NCBI GenBank assembly: GCA_024234635.1
Contig: JACKNX010000001.1
Coordinates: forward strand, 434,001 to 498,000
Length of the DNA: 64,000 nucleotides
Source: Pseudomonadales bacterium
GTDB lineage: Bacteria; Pseudomonadota; Gammaproteobacteria; Pseudomonadales; Azotimanducaceae
Direction of reading: 5' to 3'
A program made the position numbers and the translations under genes. Positions 1 through 9,567 of this stretch are shown piece after piece; the first letter of the stretch is position 1; each line of letters starts with the position of its first letter. The notes under the pieces are model-generated. The model had not been told where the DNA came from, made no database searches, and was given only the letters and a program-made list of their open reading frames with translations.

Positions 1-2406
1 AAGATAGTAGGGCCGCGCATCGACAAGTCCCGGAAGCACCTCATCTGGCCGCTCGCCGAGCAACCCGAAGCTCTCACCCTGCACATCGAAGCAGTTGGTC
101 ACCTTCAGGAACAAGGTCAGCTTCTCCCGCCACGTATAGGCGGCCCGCAGGTTGACCAGCGCGTAACCGTGCACCTGCGGCAGCGCGTTGATCTCATCGC
201 CGCGCAGGCGCTGCCCGCTGCCCGCCAGCAGATCGGCGCCAAGTTGCAGTCCGCTGCCGAAAGAGTGCTCGGCCGACAGCCGCAACTGGTGTGCGGGGAT
301 ACCGGGAATGCGCCGTCCACGGGGCACCCGCAGTTCGCCTCTGTCGTCCGCCAGAGGGTGATTGGGGCTCAGCACGGTGAATGCATCCCGAAACCGGGCA
401 TCCACGTAGCTGTATTGCAGGCGCCATGCGAGTCGTCCGCTCTCGCCGTCGAGACTCGCCTCCACGCCCATGCGGCGCGTAGCTTTCACATTCGCAAACA
501 ATCCTGTGGCACGACCCGTGGTCTGAAACAGGATGTCGTTACGATTGGCGATGTGGAACAGACCCAGACGCAGATGCACAGTCCCGGCATCGGCGCGCAG
601 CCCCGCCTCGATACTCGTGGAGACCACATCCTCGAGGGGGGGATCCGCCAGAAACGCGTTCGGCAACCGGCACTCGAACTTCACCTCGTCGTCCTGGTCT
701 GGTGCGAGCGTGCGCGCGCGTTCGAATACTCCCTCGTTGCAGGCGAGTTCGATGGGTGTCGGCGTACGTGATGACCTGCCCACGCTGCCATACACGGTTG
801 CCTCGCCCCATGCCCGCCAGGCCAGCCCGGCTACCGCGTTGAAACGTCGGAAGCGATGGTCGCCATCGAGCTCGGGTCGCGCGCTGCTGCGATCACGCAA
901 GGTCGTGCGCACGTCGACGTAGCGCCCGCCCGCCGTCAGCGTGAGGCGGTCTGTCAGTTCGAGGCTGTCCTGCAGATACGCACTCCATGTGCGGGTGCGC
1001 GTGGCCACGTCAACCGCCTCGTCACCCACGAATGTCCCTGTACCCAGGTTTGCCGTCGATCGCGTCACCGGATCAAGAGCTGCCAGCTCGAGCAGGGAGG
1101 CAAATCGCGATTCGCCGAGAATCCAGCCCGCACCCACGATCAGGCGATTCGGGCGACCCGCGACGGGCGACAGCCAGTCCGCCTGCACATCGACGCCGCG
1201 ACTGGTCTGGCGCAGCCGGCTGATGTTATTGATTGCGTCATCCTCCAGCCGTCCCGAACCGGTGAGGGAATCGGTGACATCGTCGAGCGCGAAGCGCGCG
1301 CCGCCCACCAGCGCGTTCAGTGTCGCTTCGAGCATCTGTGGATCATCCACCTGAAGAACGTTGTCGTCGCATACGTCGTCCTCGTCCAGGCCGGAAACCG
1401 CCAGCGCGTCATCCTCCAGCCCTTCCACGAGAAACTGCCCGGCCGCGAGACGGCACAACGTGAAGGGGGAGGCGTCACCGTTGAAACTGCGCGTGCGAAC
1501 CCGCCGCGCATGGGCATTGGCAGACAGTTGCAGATCATCGGCCAGGTAGCGACTGGCTCGCAGCGACACCATGCGCAGTTTGTTACGCGTGATGTCGGGC
1601 GCCGTGAACACGGCCTTGCGGTCGATCGCGAGCAGGCCGACGGGCGCGGCGCCATTGCCGGTGAGATCCGTATCGTCGGCCTGCACGGACAAATCGACCG
1701 ACGTATCGGCGGGCCGGTAGCCGATGCTCGCATACACGCCACGGGTCTCGGACGGCGACAGATCGCGCCAGCCGTCCTCCTCGAACCGATGGCCGTTCAG
1801 GTAGTAACCCCAGGTGCCGTTGTTGCCGCCGCTTTCAAGGGTGATCGTGCGGCGCGCCCAGGACCCGGCGGTGACTTCTGCGCTGTGCTCAGGCGCACTG
1901 AAACCATCCTTCATTTCCACGAGTAGGGCGCCACCGAGCGCGTTCAGTCCGAACAGGGGATTACTGCCACCGGCGAGCGCCACACGACTGACCGCGGATT
2001 CGGGAATCAGCTCCCAGCGCACGGCATCGCCCAGCGGGTCGTTCACCCGCACGCCTCCCTGGTAAACCGCCAGGCCCTGGGCCAGGCCGAGCAATGGCGA
2101 GGCGGTAAAGCCGCGATACAACAAATCCGGTTGCAGGGGATTGTTCTGCGCCGCATTCAGCGAGACGCCCGCAAGCCGGCCTGCCAACGCCTCCGTGAGA
2201 TCCTGCGCCTGACTCCGTCGCAGGGCGTCGGCTTCCAGGACCTGCACGCCGTGCACGAGCTGCGTCTCGCTGACCGCCACGCCACCCGCTGGCGTTGGCG
2301 CGACAACCACAACTTCTTCCTCGTAAGCCTCAGCCGTCAGCGCTGACGCGGGCGCACACATCGCCAGCGCCGCGCACGACACGCTCAACCATCGCAACCC
2401 CTTCAT
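1..2406 (-). CDS. TonB-dependent outer-membrane receptor (3' end outside window)
   Basis: Translated by hand from the ATG at 2406, the frame stays open for 802 codons to the left edge, so the C-terminus is missing. Residues 1-22 look like a Sec signal peptide with an Ala-Ser-Ala cleavage site, followed by a TonB-box-like stretch EEVVVVAP (30-37). A plug domain follows (about 45-155, including LAGRLAGVSLN and the segment LFGLNALGGALLVEM), then a long beta-barrel with alternating aromatic and polar segments; LTLTAGGRYVDVRT is typical of a barrel strand. A pair of cysteines (TLCRLA and DDVCDD) sits in what is probably an extracellular loop. The protein should import a siderophore, vitamin or other ligand using TonB-ExbBD energy, but the substrate cannot be read from the sequence. 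It is divergent from the MFS gene across a gap of about 280 bp, so the two may share a substrate (inference). Confidence 0.9.
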   Translation of the reverse strand, partial: MKGLRWLSVSCAALAMCAPASALTAEAYEEEVVVVAPTPAGGVAVSETQLVHGVQVLEADALRRSQAQDLTEALAGRLAGVSLNAAQNNPLQPDLLYRGFTASPLLGLAQGLAVYQGGVRVNDPLGDAVRWELIPESAVSRVALAGGSNPLFGLNALGGALLVEMKDGFSAPEHSAEVTAGSWARRTITLESGGNNGTWGYYLNGHRFEEDGWRDLSPSETRGVYASIGYRPADTSVDLSVQADDTDLTGNGAAPVGLLAIDRKAVFTAPDITRNKLRMVSLRASRYLADDLQLSANAHARRVRTRSFNGDASPFTLCRLAAGQFLVEGLEDDALAVSGLDEDDVCDDNVLQVDDPQMLEATLNALVGGARFALDDVTDSLTGSGRLEDDAINNISRLRQTSRGVDVQADWLSPVAGRPNRLIVGAGWILGESRFASLLELAALDPVTRSTANLGTGTFVGDEAVDVATRTRTWSAYLQDSLELTDRLTLTAGGRYVDVRTTLRDRSSARPELDGDHRFRRFNAVAGLAWRAWGEATVYGSVGRSSRTPTPIELACNEGVFERARTLAPDQDDEVKFECRLPNAFLADPPLEDVVSTSIEAGLRADAGTVHLRLGLFHIANRNDILFQTTGRATGLFANVKATRRMGVEASLDGESGRLAWRLQYSYVDARFRDAFTVLSPNHPLADDRGELRVPRGRRIPGIPAHQLRLSAEHSFGSGLQLGADLLAGSGQRLRGDEINALPQVHGYALVNLRAAYTWREKLTLFLKVTNCFDVQGESFGLLGERPDEVLPGLVDARPYYL

Positions 2407-2685
2407 GCGGCAGGTGAATCTCCCTCGGTGGACTGCCTTGTATACCACGCACCCGGTCACCTCCGGCAACTCGACGCGCGGCGCCGGCCTGCGCCCGGGT
2501 CGACGTCCCGCGTACGCACCCGAAACCCTTTCACGCCGCTAACCGCTACACGCCTCCACGTTTTGCGGTTAGGCTTCCCGTTACCGTCTTCAGACACCGG
2601 TCCCAGTGACACAGCGATCCACACGCCATTCTGAAACCGCGCCCGCCCAACGTCGCCCCGAAACGTGCATGCATAGAGCGTCCGC

Positions 2686-4008
2686 TTGACGCCCGCCGGG
2701 TCCAGCAGCGTGCAGCCCCGGCTGTTCACTCCGCTCTACCGCAACTATGCACTGGGCATCCTGGTGCTGGGTTACGTGGTGAATTTCGTCGACCGCTCCA
2801 TCCTCGCCATCCTGCTGGAACCCATCAAGCAGGAGCTTGAGCTCAACGACACGCAGCTCGGCCTGCTGGGCGGGCTGGCGTTTGCACTGTTCTACTCCAC
2901 ACTGGGTATTCCCATCGCTGCTCTGGCCGATCGCTACAGTCGCGTGCGCATACTTGCCGTTTCGATGGTGGTGTGGAGCGCCATGACCGCCGTGTGCGGT
3001 TTGGCGAACAATTTTCTTACCCTGCTGGCGGCCCGGGTCGGGGTCGGCATTGGCGAAGCCGGTGCCAGCCCACCCAGCCATTCGCTGATTTCCGATTACT
3101 TTCCCCTGGAAAAGCGCGCCACGGCGCTGTCGATCTATGCGCTCGGCATCCCGTTCGGATCCATGATCGGCAACTATGTGGGCGGCTGGGGCGCGGCCAA
3201 TCTCGGCTGGCGCGATACCTTTCTGCTGGTGGGTCTGCCCGGCATCGCGGTAGCGCTGCTGACCTGGTTCACCCTGCGCGAACCGCCCCGGGGAATGTCG
3301 GAGGCGCCGACCAAACAACCCACTCAGAGTGAGGCGCCTGCCGTCGGCAGCGTACTGCGCCTTCTGTGGCAGCGTGTGTCGTTCCGCCACCTTGCCTTCG
3401 CGGCCGGCCTGCACTCGTTTGTCGGCTATGGTGCGGGCACCTGGAATGCGCCGTTCCTCATCCGCAGTCACGACATGCCGATTGCGGACGTTGGATCCTG
3501 GCTGGCGCTGATCAGCGGCGTCGGCGCCATCGGCACTTTCCTCGGCGGCTATCTGGCAGACCGCTTCGCACGCCAGTCCGGCAACAATCGCTGGTATCTC
3601 TGGGTGCCCGGTTACGCGACGCTGTTCATGGTGCCGCTGCAGGCGGTGGCCTACCTCTACGGCGACGTGCGCGCGGTGATTGCCAGCATGATGGTCATCG
3701 CCATCTTCAGCGGCATGTACCTCGGCCCATCCTTTGCCATGACCCAGGCGCTGGTGGTGGTGCGCATGCGGGCGGTTGCTTCCGCAATTCTGTTACTGGT
3801 ACTGAATCTCGTGGGAATGGGTCTCGGCCCCTATCTCATCGGCATCGCCAGCGACCTTTTTGCACCCGAGTTTGGCACGGAGTCGCTGCGTTACGCGCTC
3901 TGCCTGACCATGGCGGTCAACATCTGGACCGCCGCCCACTATTTCCTTGGCGCAAAATCCCTGCCAGGCGACCTGGAGCGGGCCGATCAGATCGACGCCA
4001 CGGCCTGA
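2686..4008 (+). CDS. MFS transporter, spinster-like family
   Basis: A 440-residue membrane protein with about 12 hydrophobic segments. The loop between TM2 and TM3 carries the major-facilitator signature (ALADRYSRVRIL), and the segment GVGIGEAGASPPSHSLISDY is characteristic of the spinster-like MFS group common in gammaproteobacteria. Substrates of this group are varied (lipids, organic acids, aromatic compounds), so none is assigned. The longest frame begins at a TTG at 2686; a GTG at 2710 is an alternative and neither has a clear ribosome-binding site. The gene is divergent from the TonB receptor and convergent with pgm, with 27 bp between the stops. The gap upstream (2407-2685) holds no credible gene, only an 8-bp inverted repeat (2539-2546 with 2565-2572). 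Confidence 0.88.
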   Translation: MTPAGSSSVQPRLFTPLYRNYALGILVLGYVVNFVDRSILAILLEPIKQELELNDTQLGLLGGLAFALFYSTLGIPIAALADRYSRVRILAVSMVVWSAMTAVCGLANNFLTLLAARVGVGIGEAGASPPSHSLISDYFPLEKRATALSIYALGIPFGSMIGNYVGGWGAANLGWRDTFLLVGLPGIAVALLTWFTLREPPRGMSEAPTKQPTQSEAPAVGSVLRLLWQRVSFRHLAFAAGLHSFVGYGAGTWNAPFLIRSHDMPIADVGSWLALISGVGAIGTFLGGYLADRFARQSGNNRWYLWVPGYATLFMVPLQAVAYLYGDVRAVIASMMVIAIFSGMYLGPSFAMTQALVVVRMRAVASAILLLVLNLVGMGLGPYLIGIASDLFAPEFGTESLRYALCLTMAVNIWTAAHYFLGAKSLPGDLERADQIDATA

Positions 4009-4035
4009 TTCGCTGATGGCTGACGGGCGCGTGCA

Positions 4036-5673
4036 TCAGGTCGCGAGCGCGGCGGTGACGATCGCCTGCGCCTCGGCGATGATCGCTTCGAGGTGGGCTT
4101 CGCTCCGGAAGCTCTCGGCGTAAATCTTGTAGATGTCTTCCGTGCCGGAAGGCCGCGCCGCGAACCAGCCGTTGGCGGTGCAGACCTTCAGCCCACCGAT
4201 GGGGGCATTGTTGCCGGACGCGCGCGTGAGGCGCCCTGTTATCTCCTCGCCTGCCAGTATGGATGCCGCCACCTTGTCACCGGTAAGCGACTTGAATGCC
4301 GCTTTCTGTTCAGGCGAACACGGCGCGTCGATGCGCCGGTAATGCGGCGTACCATGCGCCGCCGCCAGCTGCAGGTAGTACTCGCCGGGGTCCTTGCCGG
4401 TTACCGCGGTGATCTCCGCCGCCAGCAACGCCAGGATGATGCCGTCCTTGTCGGTGGTCCACACGCTGCCATCCCGGCGCAGGAAACTGGCTCCCGCACT
4501 TTCTTCGCCACCGAAGCACAAGCTGCCGTCGAGTAATCCCGGGCTGAACCATTTGAAGCCAACGGGCACCTCGTTCAGGCGACGCCCGAGCGAGGCCACC
4601 ACCCGATCGATGAGGCCGGAACTCACCAGCGTTTTGCCCACGGCTACGTCCTTGTTCCAGGCCGGGCGATGCGTGACCAGGTAGTGGATGGCCACGGCCA
4701 GATAGTGGTTGGGATTCATCAACCCCAGGGACGGCGTGACGATGCCGTGGCGATCCACGTCCGCATCGTTGCCCCAGGCGATGGCAAACCGGTCCTTCAG
4801 GCCGACGAGGCCGGCCATCGCGTACGGACTGGAGCAGTCCATGCGGATCTTTCCGTCGTGGTCCAGGGTCATGAAGGCAAACCTGGGATCGACGGCCGGA
4901 TTGACGACCTCCAGGTCCAGCCCGTACCGCGCGGCAATCACCGGCCAGTACGCCACCGCGGCGCCGCCCATGGGATCGACACCCAGTTTCAGTCCGGCAT
5001 CTCGAATCGCCTGCATGTCGATGACGTTTTCCAGATCCGCGACGTAGGCGCCAACGAAATCTTCCTGTTCCGTTGTGGGCGCCGAGACAGCATCTTCGAG
5101 GGAAAGGCGACGTACGCCGCGATTGCCGTCGGCCAGCAGTGCGTTGGCCCGCTGTTCGATCCAGCCGGTCACGTCCGTATCCGCCGGCCCGCCATGCGGC
5201 GGGTTGTACTTGATGCCGCCATCCTGCGGGGGATTGTGGGACGGCGTGATGACGATGCCGTCTGCCTGATCGGCATGGCCCCGCCGGTTGACCGCAAGAA
5301 TCGCGTGGGAGATCACCGGCGTGGGCGTATAGCCATCGTCGCGCTGCAGGCGCACGCGCACGCCGTTGGCGGCCAGCACCTGCAGCGCCGTACGCTCAGC
5401 AGGCGCGGAAAGCGCGTGCGTGTCCTTCCCCAGGTACAGCGGGCCGGTGATGCCCTGCGCGTCGCGGTACTCGCACACCGCCTGCGTGATGGCCAGGATG
5501 TGCGCCTCGTTGAAACTGCGGTTGAAGGCGCTGCCGCGATGACCGCTGGTGCCGAACGCCACACGCTGACCGGGAATATCCGCATCCGGGACATCGGCAT
5601 AGGCGGCCAGCAGCGCCGCGGTATCGAGAAGGCTGTCCGCCGGTGCGGGTTGGCCGGCCAGGGGATGGGGCAT
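4036..5673 (-). CDS. pgm: Phosphoglucomutase (alpha-D-glucose specific)
   Basis: Interconverts glucose 1-phosphate and glucose 6-phosphate in the cytoplasm. Family motifs are all visible: GTSGHRGS (41-48), the phosphoserine loop TPSHNPPQDGG with Ser145, the metal-binding loop NDADVDRHG, the sugar-binding loop GGEESAGAS and the C-terminal phosphate loop RPSGTEDIYK. The frame is open to 5721, but the ATG at 5673 has an AAGGA ribosome-binding site 7 nt upstream and gives 545 residues, close to the 546 of E. coli Pgm, so that start was chosen. The gene stands alone, but its product links central metabolism to the glucose 1-phosphate used by GlgC and released by GlgP in the glycogen operon about 5 kb away. 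Confidence 0.95.
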   Translation of the reverse strand: MPHPLAGQPAPADSLLDTAALLAAYADVPDADIPGQRVAFGTSGHRGSAFNRSFNEAHILAITQAVCEYRDAQGITGPLYLGKDTHALSAPAERTALQVLAANGVRVRLQRDDGYTPTPVISHAILAVNRRGHADQADGIVITPSHNPPQDGGIKYNPPHGGPADTDVTGWIEQRANALLADGNRGVRRLSLEDAVSAPTTEQEDFVGAYVADLENVIDMQAIRDAGLKLGVDPMGGAAVAYWPVIAARYGLDLEVVNPAVDPRFAFMTLDHDGKIRMDCSSPYAMAGLVGLKDRFAIAWGNDADVDRHGIVTPSLGLMNPNHYLAVAIHYLVTHRPAWNKDVAVGKTLVSSGLIDRVVASLGRRLNEVPVGFKWFSPGLLDGSLCFGGEESAGASFLRRDGSVWTTDKDGIILALLAAEITAVTGKDPGEYYLQLAAAHGTPHYRRIDAPCSPEQKAAFKSLTGDKVAASILAGEEITGRLTRASGNNAPIGGLKVCTANGWFAARPSGTEDIYKIYAESFRSEAHLEAIIAEAQAIVTAALAT

Positions 5674-5818
5674 ACCGGAATCCTTGTACTGTTGTCGCCA
5701 GATGAATTGGCTTGTTTCCACGAAATTCTAGCGTTCAATGGCGACTGACGGATTGACCGGGCGCAGGAAATGCGTCGCCTCGCTACCATAGGCAGGAAAT
5801 TCACCGGGAGGAGACCGC

Positions 5819-6307
5819 ATGCCCATCTCACGCAAACTGGCGCTGGACGATGCGCAGATCGAAGACATCATGACCGGCTGCTGGAACTGCCGTATCGCCA
5901 CCGTCGGGCCGGGCACAAAAATCAACCTCACGCCCATGTGGTTCGGGTGGGCCGGTGGCCGTGTGTACATCTACGGGCGCGGCCAGAAGGTGGTGAATCT
6001 GAGGCGCAACCCCACCTGCACGGTGGTGGTGGATCGCAACGAGCGCTTCCCGGAACTGCAGGCGGTGGTGCTGCAGGGTCAGGCGCACGTACTGGAAGAC
6101 GCGGCGGCCGAGGCGGCGGATCCGCATCTTGCGGAAGCGCGCGCGCAGATGGGCCGAAAGTACAACGGCGGCCATGGTCAGCCGGCGGTGGATAACCCGC
6201 CACCCAACAACGCCAGCGCGCGCGGCGACAACGCCCGCTGGATCGTACTGGTGCCGGACGGCCGGGTGACCTGGGACAACTTCAAGCTCGCCAGCCTGCG
6301 CAAGTAG
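5819..6307 (+). CDS. PPOX-family (pyridoxamine 5'-phosphate oxidase-like) flavoprotein
   Basis: A 162-residue protein with the split-barrel fold pattern of small FMN- or F420-binding PPOX proteins: an N-terminal helix, a strand (CRIATVGP), the substrate-side strand TPMWFGWAGGRVYIYGRG, then RNPTCTVVVD. The region from about residue 100 (RKYNGGHGQPAVDNPPPNNA) is a polar insertion, and the C-terminal WIVLVPDGRVTWDNFKL resembles the terminal strand of the family. The start is supported by GGGAGGAG 7 nt upstream. It is transcribed away from pgm and convergently with the enoyl-CoA isomerase-like gene (23 bp between stops). Whether it binds FMN, F420 or heme cannot be read from sequence, and no pathway is suggested by its neighbours. 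Confidence 0.8.
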   Translation: MPISRKLALDDAQIEDIMTGCWNCRIATVGPGTKINLTPMWFGWAGGRVYIYGRGQKVVNLRRNPTCTVVVDRNERFPELQAVVLQGQAHVLEDAAAEAADPHLAEARAQMGRKYNGGHGQPAVDNPPPNNASARGDNARWIVLVPDGRVTWDNFKLASLRK

Positions 6308-6330
6308 GTTTCGCGCGCCTGGCGCGCCGC

Positions 6331-7053
6331 TCAGTGTCCGTACAGGGACAGGTTGCGCAGCATGTACGCCGCGCCGTGCGGGCCGTTGAGCACGGCGTTT
6401 TCGCCGTACAGACGCTCTTTCTGCCCCCGATAGAGCTCGCGCTTCGCTCCCAGCGGCGCCAGCTCCGCGGCACGCGCCTGCGCTCCGGGCAGCAGCGCAT
6501 CCACTGGCGCGGTGGCCTGCACGATGCCCCGTGCCAGGGCTTCATCCGCCGTCCAGCGGCGGGCAAGCTGCACCGTCTCGAAGAAGACGTCCTGCGACAG
6601 CTTGTGCCGGAACAGCGCCAGTTCGGGCGTGGGAATGGCCAGGCCAAGCTGCATCTCGTTCGCGCACAGATAGCCCCGGTCCGCGCGCATGTGGCGGATG
6701 TCGTGGCACAGCGCAAACATCAGCCCGGCGCCGAACGCATGCCCGTTGACCGCAGCGAGGGTCGGCACGGGAAAGGTGATGACGCGCGCCATCAGCTTCA
6801 TGAATTCGTCCGCGAACACGGCGGGGTCGCCCGCCTCCGGGTGCGCCGCCGGGTCACGGCGCCACGCAAGGTCCAGGCCATTGGAATAGAACTTGGGGCT
6901 CGACGCTGTGGTGACCAGCGCCGCGGCGCCGGTGCTGGCTTCCACCTCGTCCAGTACGGCGGCCAGGCCGCGCACGAAGGCGGTATTCCAGCGGTTCTCC
7001 CCCGCATCCATCGTGAGCGTGAACACATCGGCGTCGCGTGTGAGCTGGAACAT
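6331..7053 (-). CDS. Enoyl-CoA hydratase/isomerase family protein, delta3,delta2-enoyl-CoA isomerase-like
   Basis: A 240-residue crotonase-fold protein. The first oxyanion-hole segment is FYSNGLDLAW, which matches the plant/peroxisomal delta3,delta2-enoyl-CoA isomerase form of the motif better than the usual hydratase form. The second is AVNGHAFGAGLMFALCHDIR, and NEMQLGLAIPTPE carries the glutamate expected for isomerase chemistry. It probably shifts a cis/trans-3 double bond to trans-2 during beta-oxidation of unsaturated fatty acids (inference from family). The frame extends to 7131, but the ATG at 7053 has GGGAGAA just upstream and starts exactly at the family N-terminus. No other fatty-acid genes are nearby. 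It is divergent from selO across 115 bp. Confidence 0.82.
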   Translation of the reverse strand: MFQLTRDADVFTLTMDAGENRWNTAFVRGLAAVLDEVEASTGAAALVTTASSPKFYSNGLDLAWRRDPAAHPEAGDPAVFADEFMKLMARVITFPVPTLAAVNGHAFGAGLMFALCHDIRHMRADRGYLCANEMQLGLAIPTPELALFRHKLSQDVFFETVQLARRWTADEALARGIVQATAPVDALLPGAQARAAELAPLGAKRELYRGQKERLYGENAVLNGPHGAAYMLRNLSLYGH

Positions 7054-7168
7054 GGGCGGTTCTCCCTGGCAAAGCGGCGGAGTTTGCGCGCGCATCCGCA
7101 GCCGCGCAAACGGCGACACGCACGCGGGCAATTACCGGCCACGCCCGATCCTGCACTACCATGCGCCC

Positions 7169-8728
7169 ATGAATATCGCCACACGCACGTCGCTGGAACA
7201 GCTGCAATTCGACAACCGGAGCCTTGCGGCGCTGCCCGTGGATCCGGTGACGGAGAATCGCCGGCGCCAGGTCACCGGCGCCATCAACTGCCTGGTGACA
7301 CCAACCCCCTGCCCGGCGCCGGCGCTGGTGGCCATGGCCCACGAAGTGGCCGGGCTGCTCGGCCTGGACGAGGCGGTCTGCCAGTCTGACCGGTTCGCAC
7401 GCGTATTCGCCGGCAACGAACTGCTGCCCGGCATGCAGCCGCACGCCACCTGCTACGGCGGCCACCAGTTCGGCAACTGGGCCGGCCAACTGGGTGACGG
7501 CCGCGCCATCAACCTGGGCGAAGTGGTCACGGACGCGGGACGGCTCATGCTGCAACTGAAGGGCGCCGGCGAAACGCCCTTCTCCCGCACCGCCGACGGG
7601 CTGGCCGTGCTGCGCTCATCCGTACGTGAATTCCTGTGCAGCGAAGCAATGCATCACCTGGGGGTGCCGACCACACGCGCCCTGTCGCTGTGCACTACGG
7701 GCCAGGGCGTGTGGCGCGACATGTTCTACGACGGTCGCGCGAAACAGGAGCCCGGCGCCGTCGTCTGCCGGGTCGCGCCCACGTTCCTGCGCTTCGGCCA
7801 TTTCGAGATTCTGGCCGCCCGTCGCGAAACGGAGTTGCTTGCGCAGCTGGTGGATTTCACGATCCGCGAGTACTTCCCGGACATCGCGGCGACCGCGTCC
7901 GGCCGGGAAGCGGTGCTGCTTTGGTTTGCCGAGGTCTGCGACCGCACGGCGGCAATGATCGTCGAGTGGACCCGCGTCGGCTTCGTGCACGGCGTGATGA
8001 ATACCGACAATATGTCCATCCTCGGCCTCACCATCGACTACGGCCCCTATGGCTGGCTGGACAATTACGATGCGGACTGGACGCCCAACACCTCCGATCC
8101 GGGCGGTCGTTACTGCTTCCGCAACCAGGCGCCCATCGCCCAGTGGAATCTGCTGCAACTGGCCAATGCGATCCATCCGCTCATCGGTGAAGCCGCTCCG
8201 CTGGAAGCCTGTCTGAACGCCTTTGCGTCCACCTACACCCGCCGCGCCGAAACCATGATGGCGGCCAAACTGGGCCTCGTGCAGTTCGACGAACCGCTGG
8301 TGCAGTCGCTGCTGGCGCTGTTCGCCGCCACCGAAGTGGATATGACCCTGTTCTACCGGCAGCTTGGCCAGGGCGATGCGTCCGAACTGTCACCAGAGCG
8401 CCTCGCCGAGGCGTTCTATCAGCCGGGCGAGGCGCATCGTTGCGCGGTCTGGCTGGACCAGTACCGCGCCACGTTGACTGCGCAGGGTGTGAACGAAGCG
8501 GATCGCCGTTCCGTCATGCGTCGCACCAACCCGGCTTTCCTGCCGCGCAACTACCTCGTGCAGCAGGCGATCGACGACGCGGAAGCCGGCGACTTTCGGC
8601 AACTGCATCGCCTGATGGATGCTGCGCGCAGGCCGTATTCGGACGATCATCCCCCCGAATTGCTGGCCAGGCGGCCGGACTGGGCGCGCGAGCGGGCGGG
8701 GTGTTCGCAGTTGTCCTGCAGCTCCTGA
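7169..8728 (+). CDS. selO: Protein adenylyltransferase SelO (YdiU/UPF0061 family)
   Basis: A 519-residue pseudokinase-fold enzyme that transfers AMP from ATP to Ser/Thr/Tyr of proteins and is linked to redox stress in bacteria (family knowledge). Visible motifs are the nucleotide-binding segment LQLKGAGETPFSR, followed by VLRSSVREFL, then HGVMNTDNMSILGLTIDYGP, which holds the Asn and the DFG-equivalent Asp of the active site. The C-terminus ends CSQLSCSS, matching the family's terminal Cys-Ser-Ser; animal SelO has selenocysteine there. The frame is open upstream to 6893, but the family start is the ATG at 7169; an ATG at 7161 is out of frame. It is followed after 71 bp by xthA, nudC and a methyltransferase on the same strand. 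Confidence 0.93.
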   Translation: MNIATRTSLEQLQFDNRSLAALPVDPVTENRRRQVTGAINCLVTPTPCPAPALVAMAHEVAGLLGLDEAVCQSDRFARVFAGNELLPGMQPHATCYGGHQFGNWAGQLGDGRAINLGEVVTDAGRLMLQLKGAGETPFSRTADGLAVLRSSVREFLCSEAMHHLGVPTTRALSLCTTGQGVWRDMFYDGRAKQEPGAVVCRVAPTFLRFGHFEILAARRETELLAQLVDFTIREYFPDIAATASGREAVLLWFAEVCDRTAAMIVEWTRVGFVHGVMNTDNMSILGLTIDYGPYGWLDNYDADWTPNTSDPGGRYCFRNQAPIAQWNLLQLANAIHPLIGEAAPLEACLNAFASTYTRRAETMMAAKLGLVQFDEPLVQSLLALFAATEVDMTLFYRQLGQGDASELSPERLAEAFYQPGEAHRCAVWLDQYRATLTAQGVNEADRRSVMRRTNPAFLPRNYLVQQAIDDAEAGDFRQLHRLMDAARRPYSDDHPPELLARRPDWARERAGCSQLSCSS

Positions 8729-8799
8729 TCATCGAGCGGGCCAACCCGGTGAACGCAAACCTGCTAAGGTAGCCGCCCGCTCACACTGGCAGGAACGCC

Positions 8800-9567
8800 A
8801 TGCGACTCGCCACCTGGAACATCAACGGACTGCGGGCCCGCGCCGAACTGGTAAAGATCTGGCTGGCGGAACGTCAGCCGGACGTGGTCGGCTTTCAGGA
8901 ACTGAAGACGCCCACGGCGGACTTTCCCCATGACCTTTTCGCTGAACTCGGCTACCACGCCCTGGTGCATGGCGAGAAGGCCTGGAACGGGGTTGCCATT
9001 CTCTCCCGCGAACCGGCTGAACTGGTGCAAACAGGGCTCCCGGGCGAGGACGAACTCGGCTCCCGGCTGCTTACCGCACGTATCGGCGGCATCGAATTCA
9101 CCACCGTGTACTGTCCCAACGGCAAGACGCTGGACCATGCGGACTTCGCGCGCAAGCTGCGCTGGTTCGACAACCTGAAAACGCACTGGCTGGCCCGCGA
9201 GCGGCACGACGCAGTGCTGTGCGGCGACTTCAACATCGTGCCGGAGCCACTCGACAGCTGGCGGGGGGACGCCGCCGACGGCAGCATCTTCCACACACCC
9301 GAAGAGCGCGCCCGCTTTGACGCGCTCATCAATTGCGGGCTAGTCGACCTGTTTCGCCACCATGCGCCGGAAGAACAGGCGTTTTCCTGGTGGGACTACC
9401 GGGGCGGTGCATTCCATCGCCGGCACGGACTGCGCATCGACCTGATTCTCGGTACGCCGGGAATTGCCAGTCGCGTACAGGCCATCTTCATCGACCGGGA
9501 CTACCGTAAAAAACGCGGTGAGCTCACCGCTTCCGACCACGCACCCGTCATCGCGGACCTGACATGA
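8800..9567 (+). CDS. xthA: Exodeoxyribonuclease III-family AP endonuclease
   Basis: A 255-residue endonuclease/exonuclease/phosphatase-fold enzyme for base-excision repair, expected to cleave DNA 5' of abasic sites and trim 3'-blocked ends. Motifs in order: TWNINGLRAR (5-14), QELK with the metal-binding Glu34, the segment EKAWNGVAILSRE, GDFNIVPEPLD, and the C-terminal SDHAPV with the catalytic His. Length agrees with the family. AGGAA lies a few bases upstream of the ATG. The stop overlaps the nudC start (ATGA), so the two genes are probably translationally coupled. Confidence 0.93.
   Translation: MRLATWNINGLRARAELVKIWLAERQPDVVGFQELKTPTADFPHDLFAELGYHALVHGEKAWNGVAILSREPAELVQTGLPGEDELGSRLLTARIGGIEFTTVYCPNGKTLDHADFARKLRWFDNLKTHWLARERHDAVLCGDFNIVPEPLDSWRGDAADGSIFHTPEERARFDALINCGLVDLFRHHAPEEQAFSWWDYRGGAFHRRHGLRIDLILGTPGIASRVQAIFIDRDYRKKRGELTASDHAPVIADLT

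Noticed and set aside
2539..2572. Inverted repeat CTAACCGC/GCGGTTAG between the TonB receptor and the MFS gene
   Set aside because: Only 8 bp with an 18-nt spacer and no link to a promoter; within chance expectation for a gap of this size.
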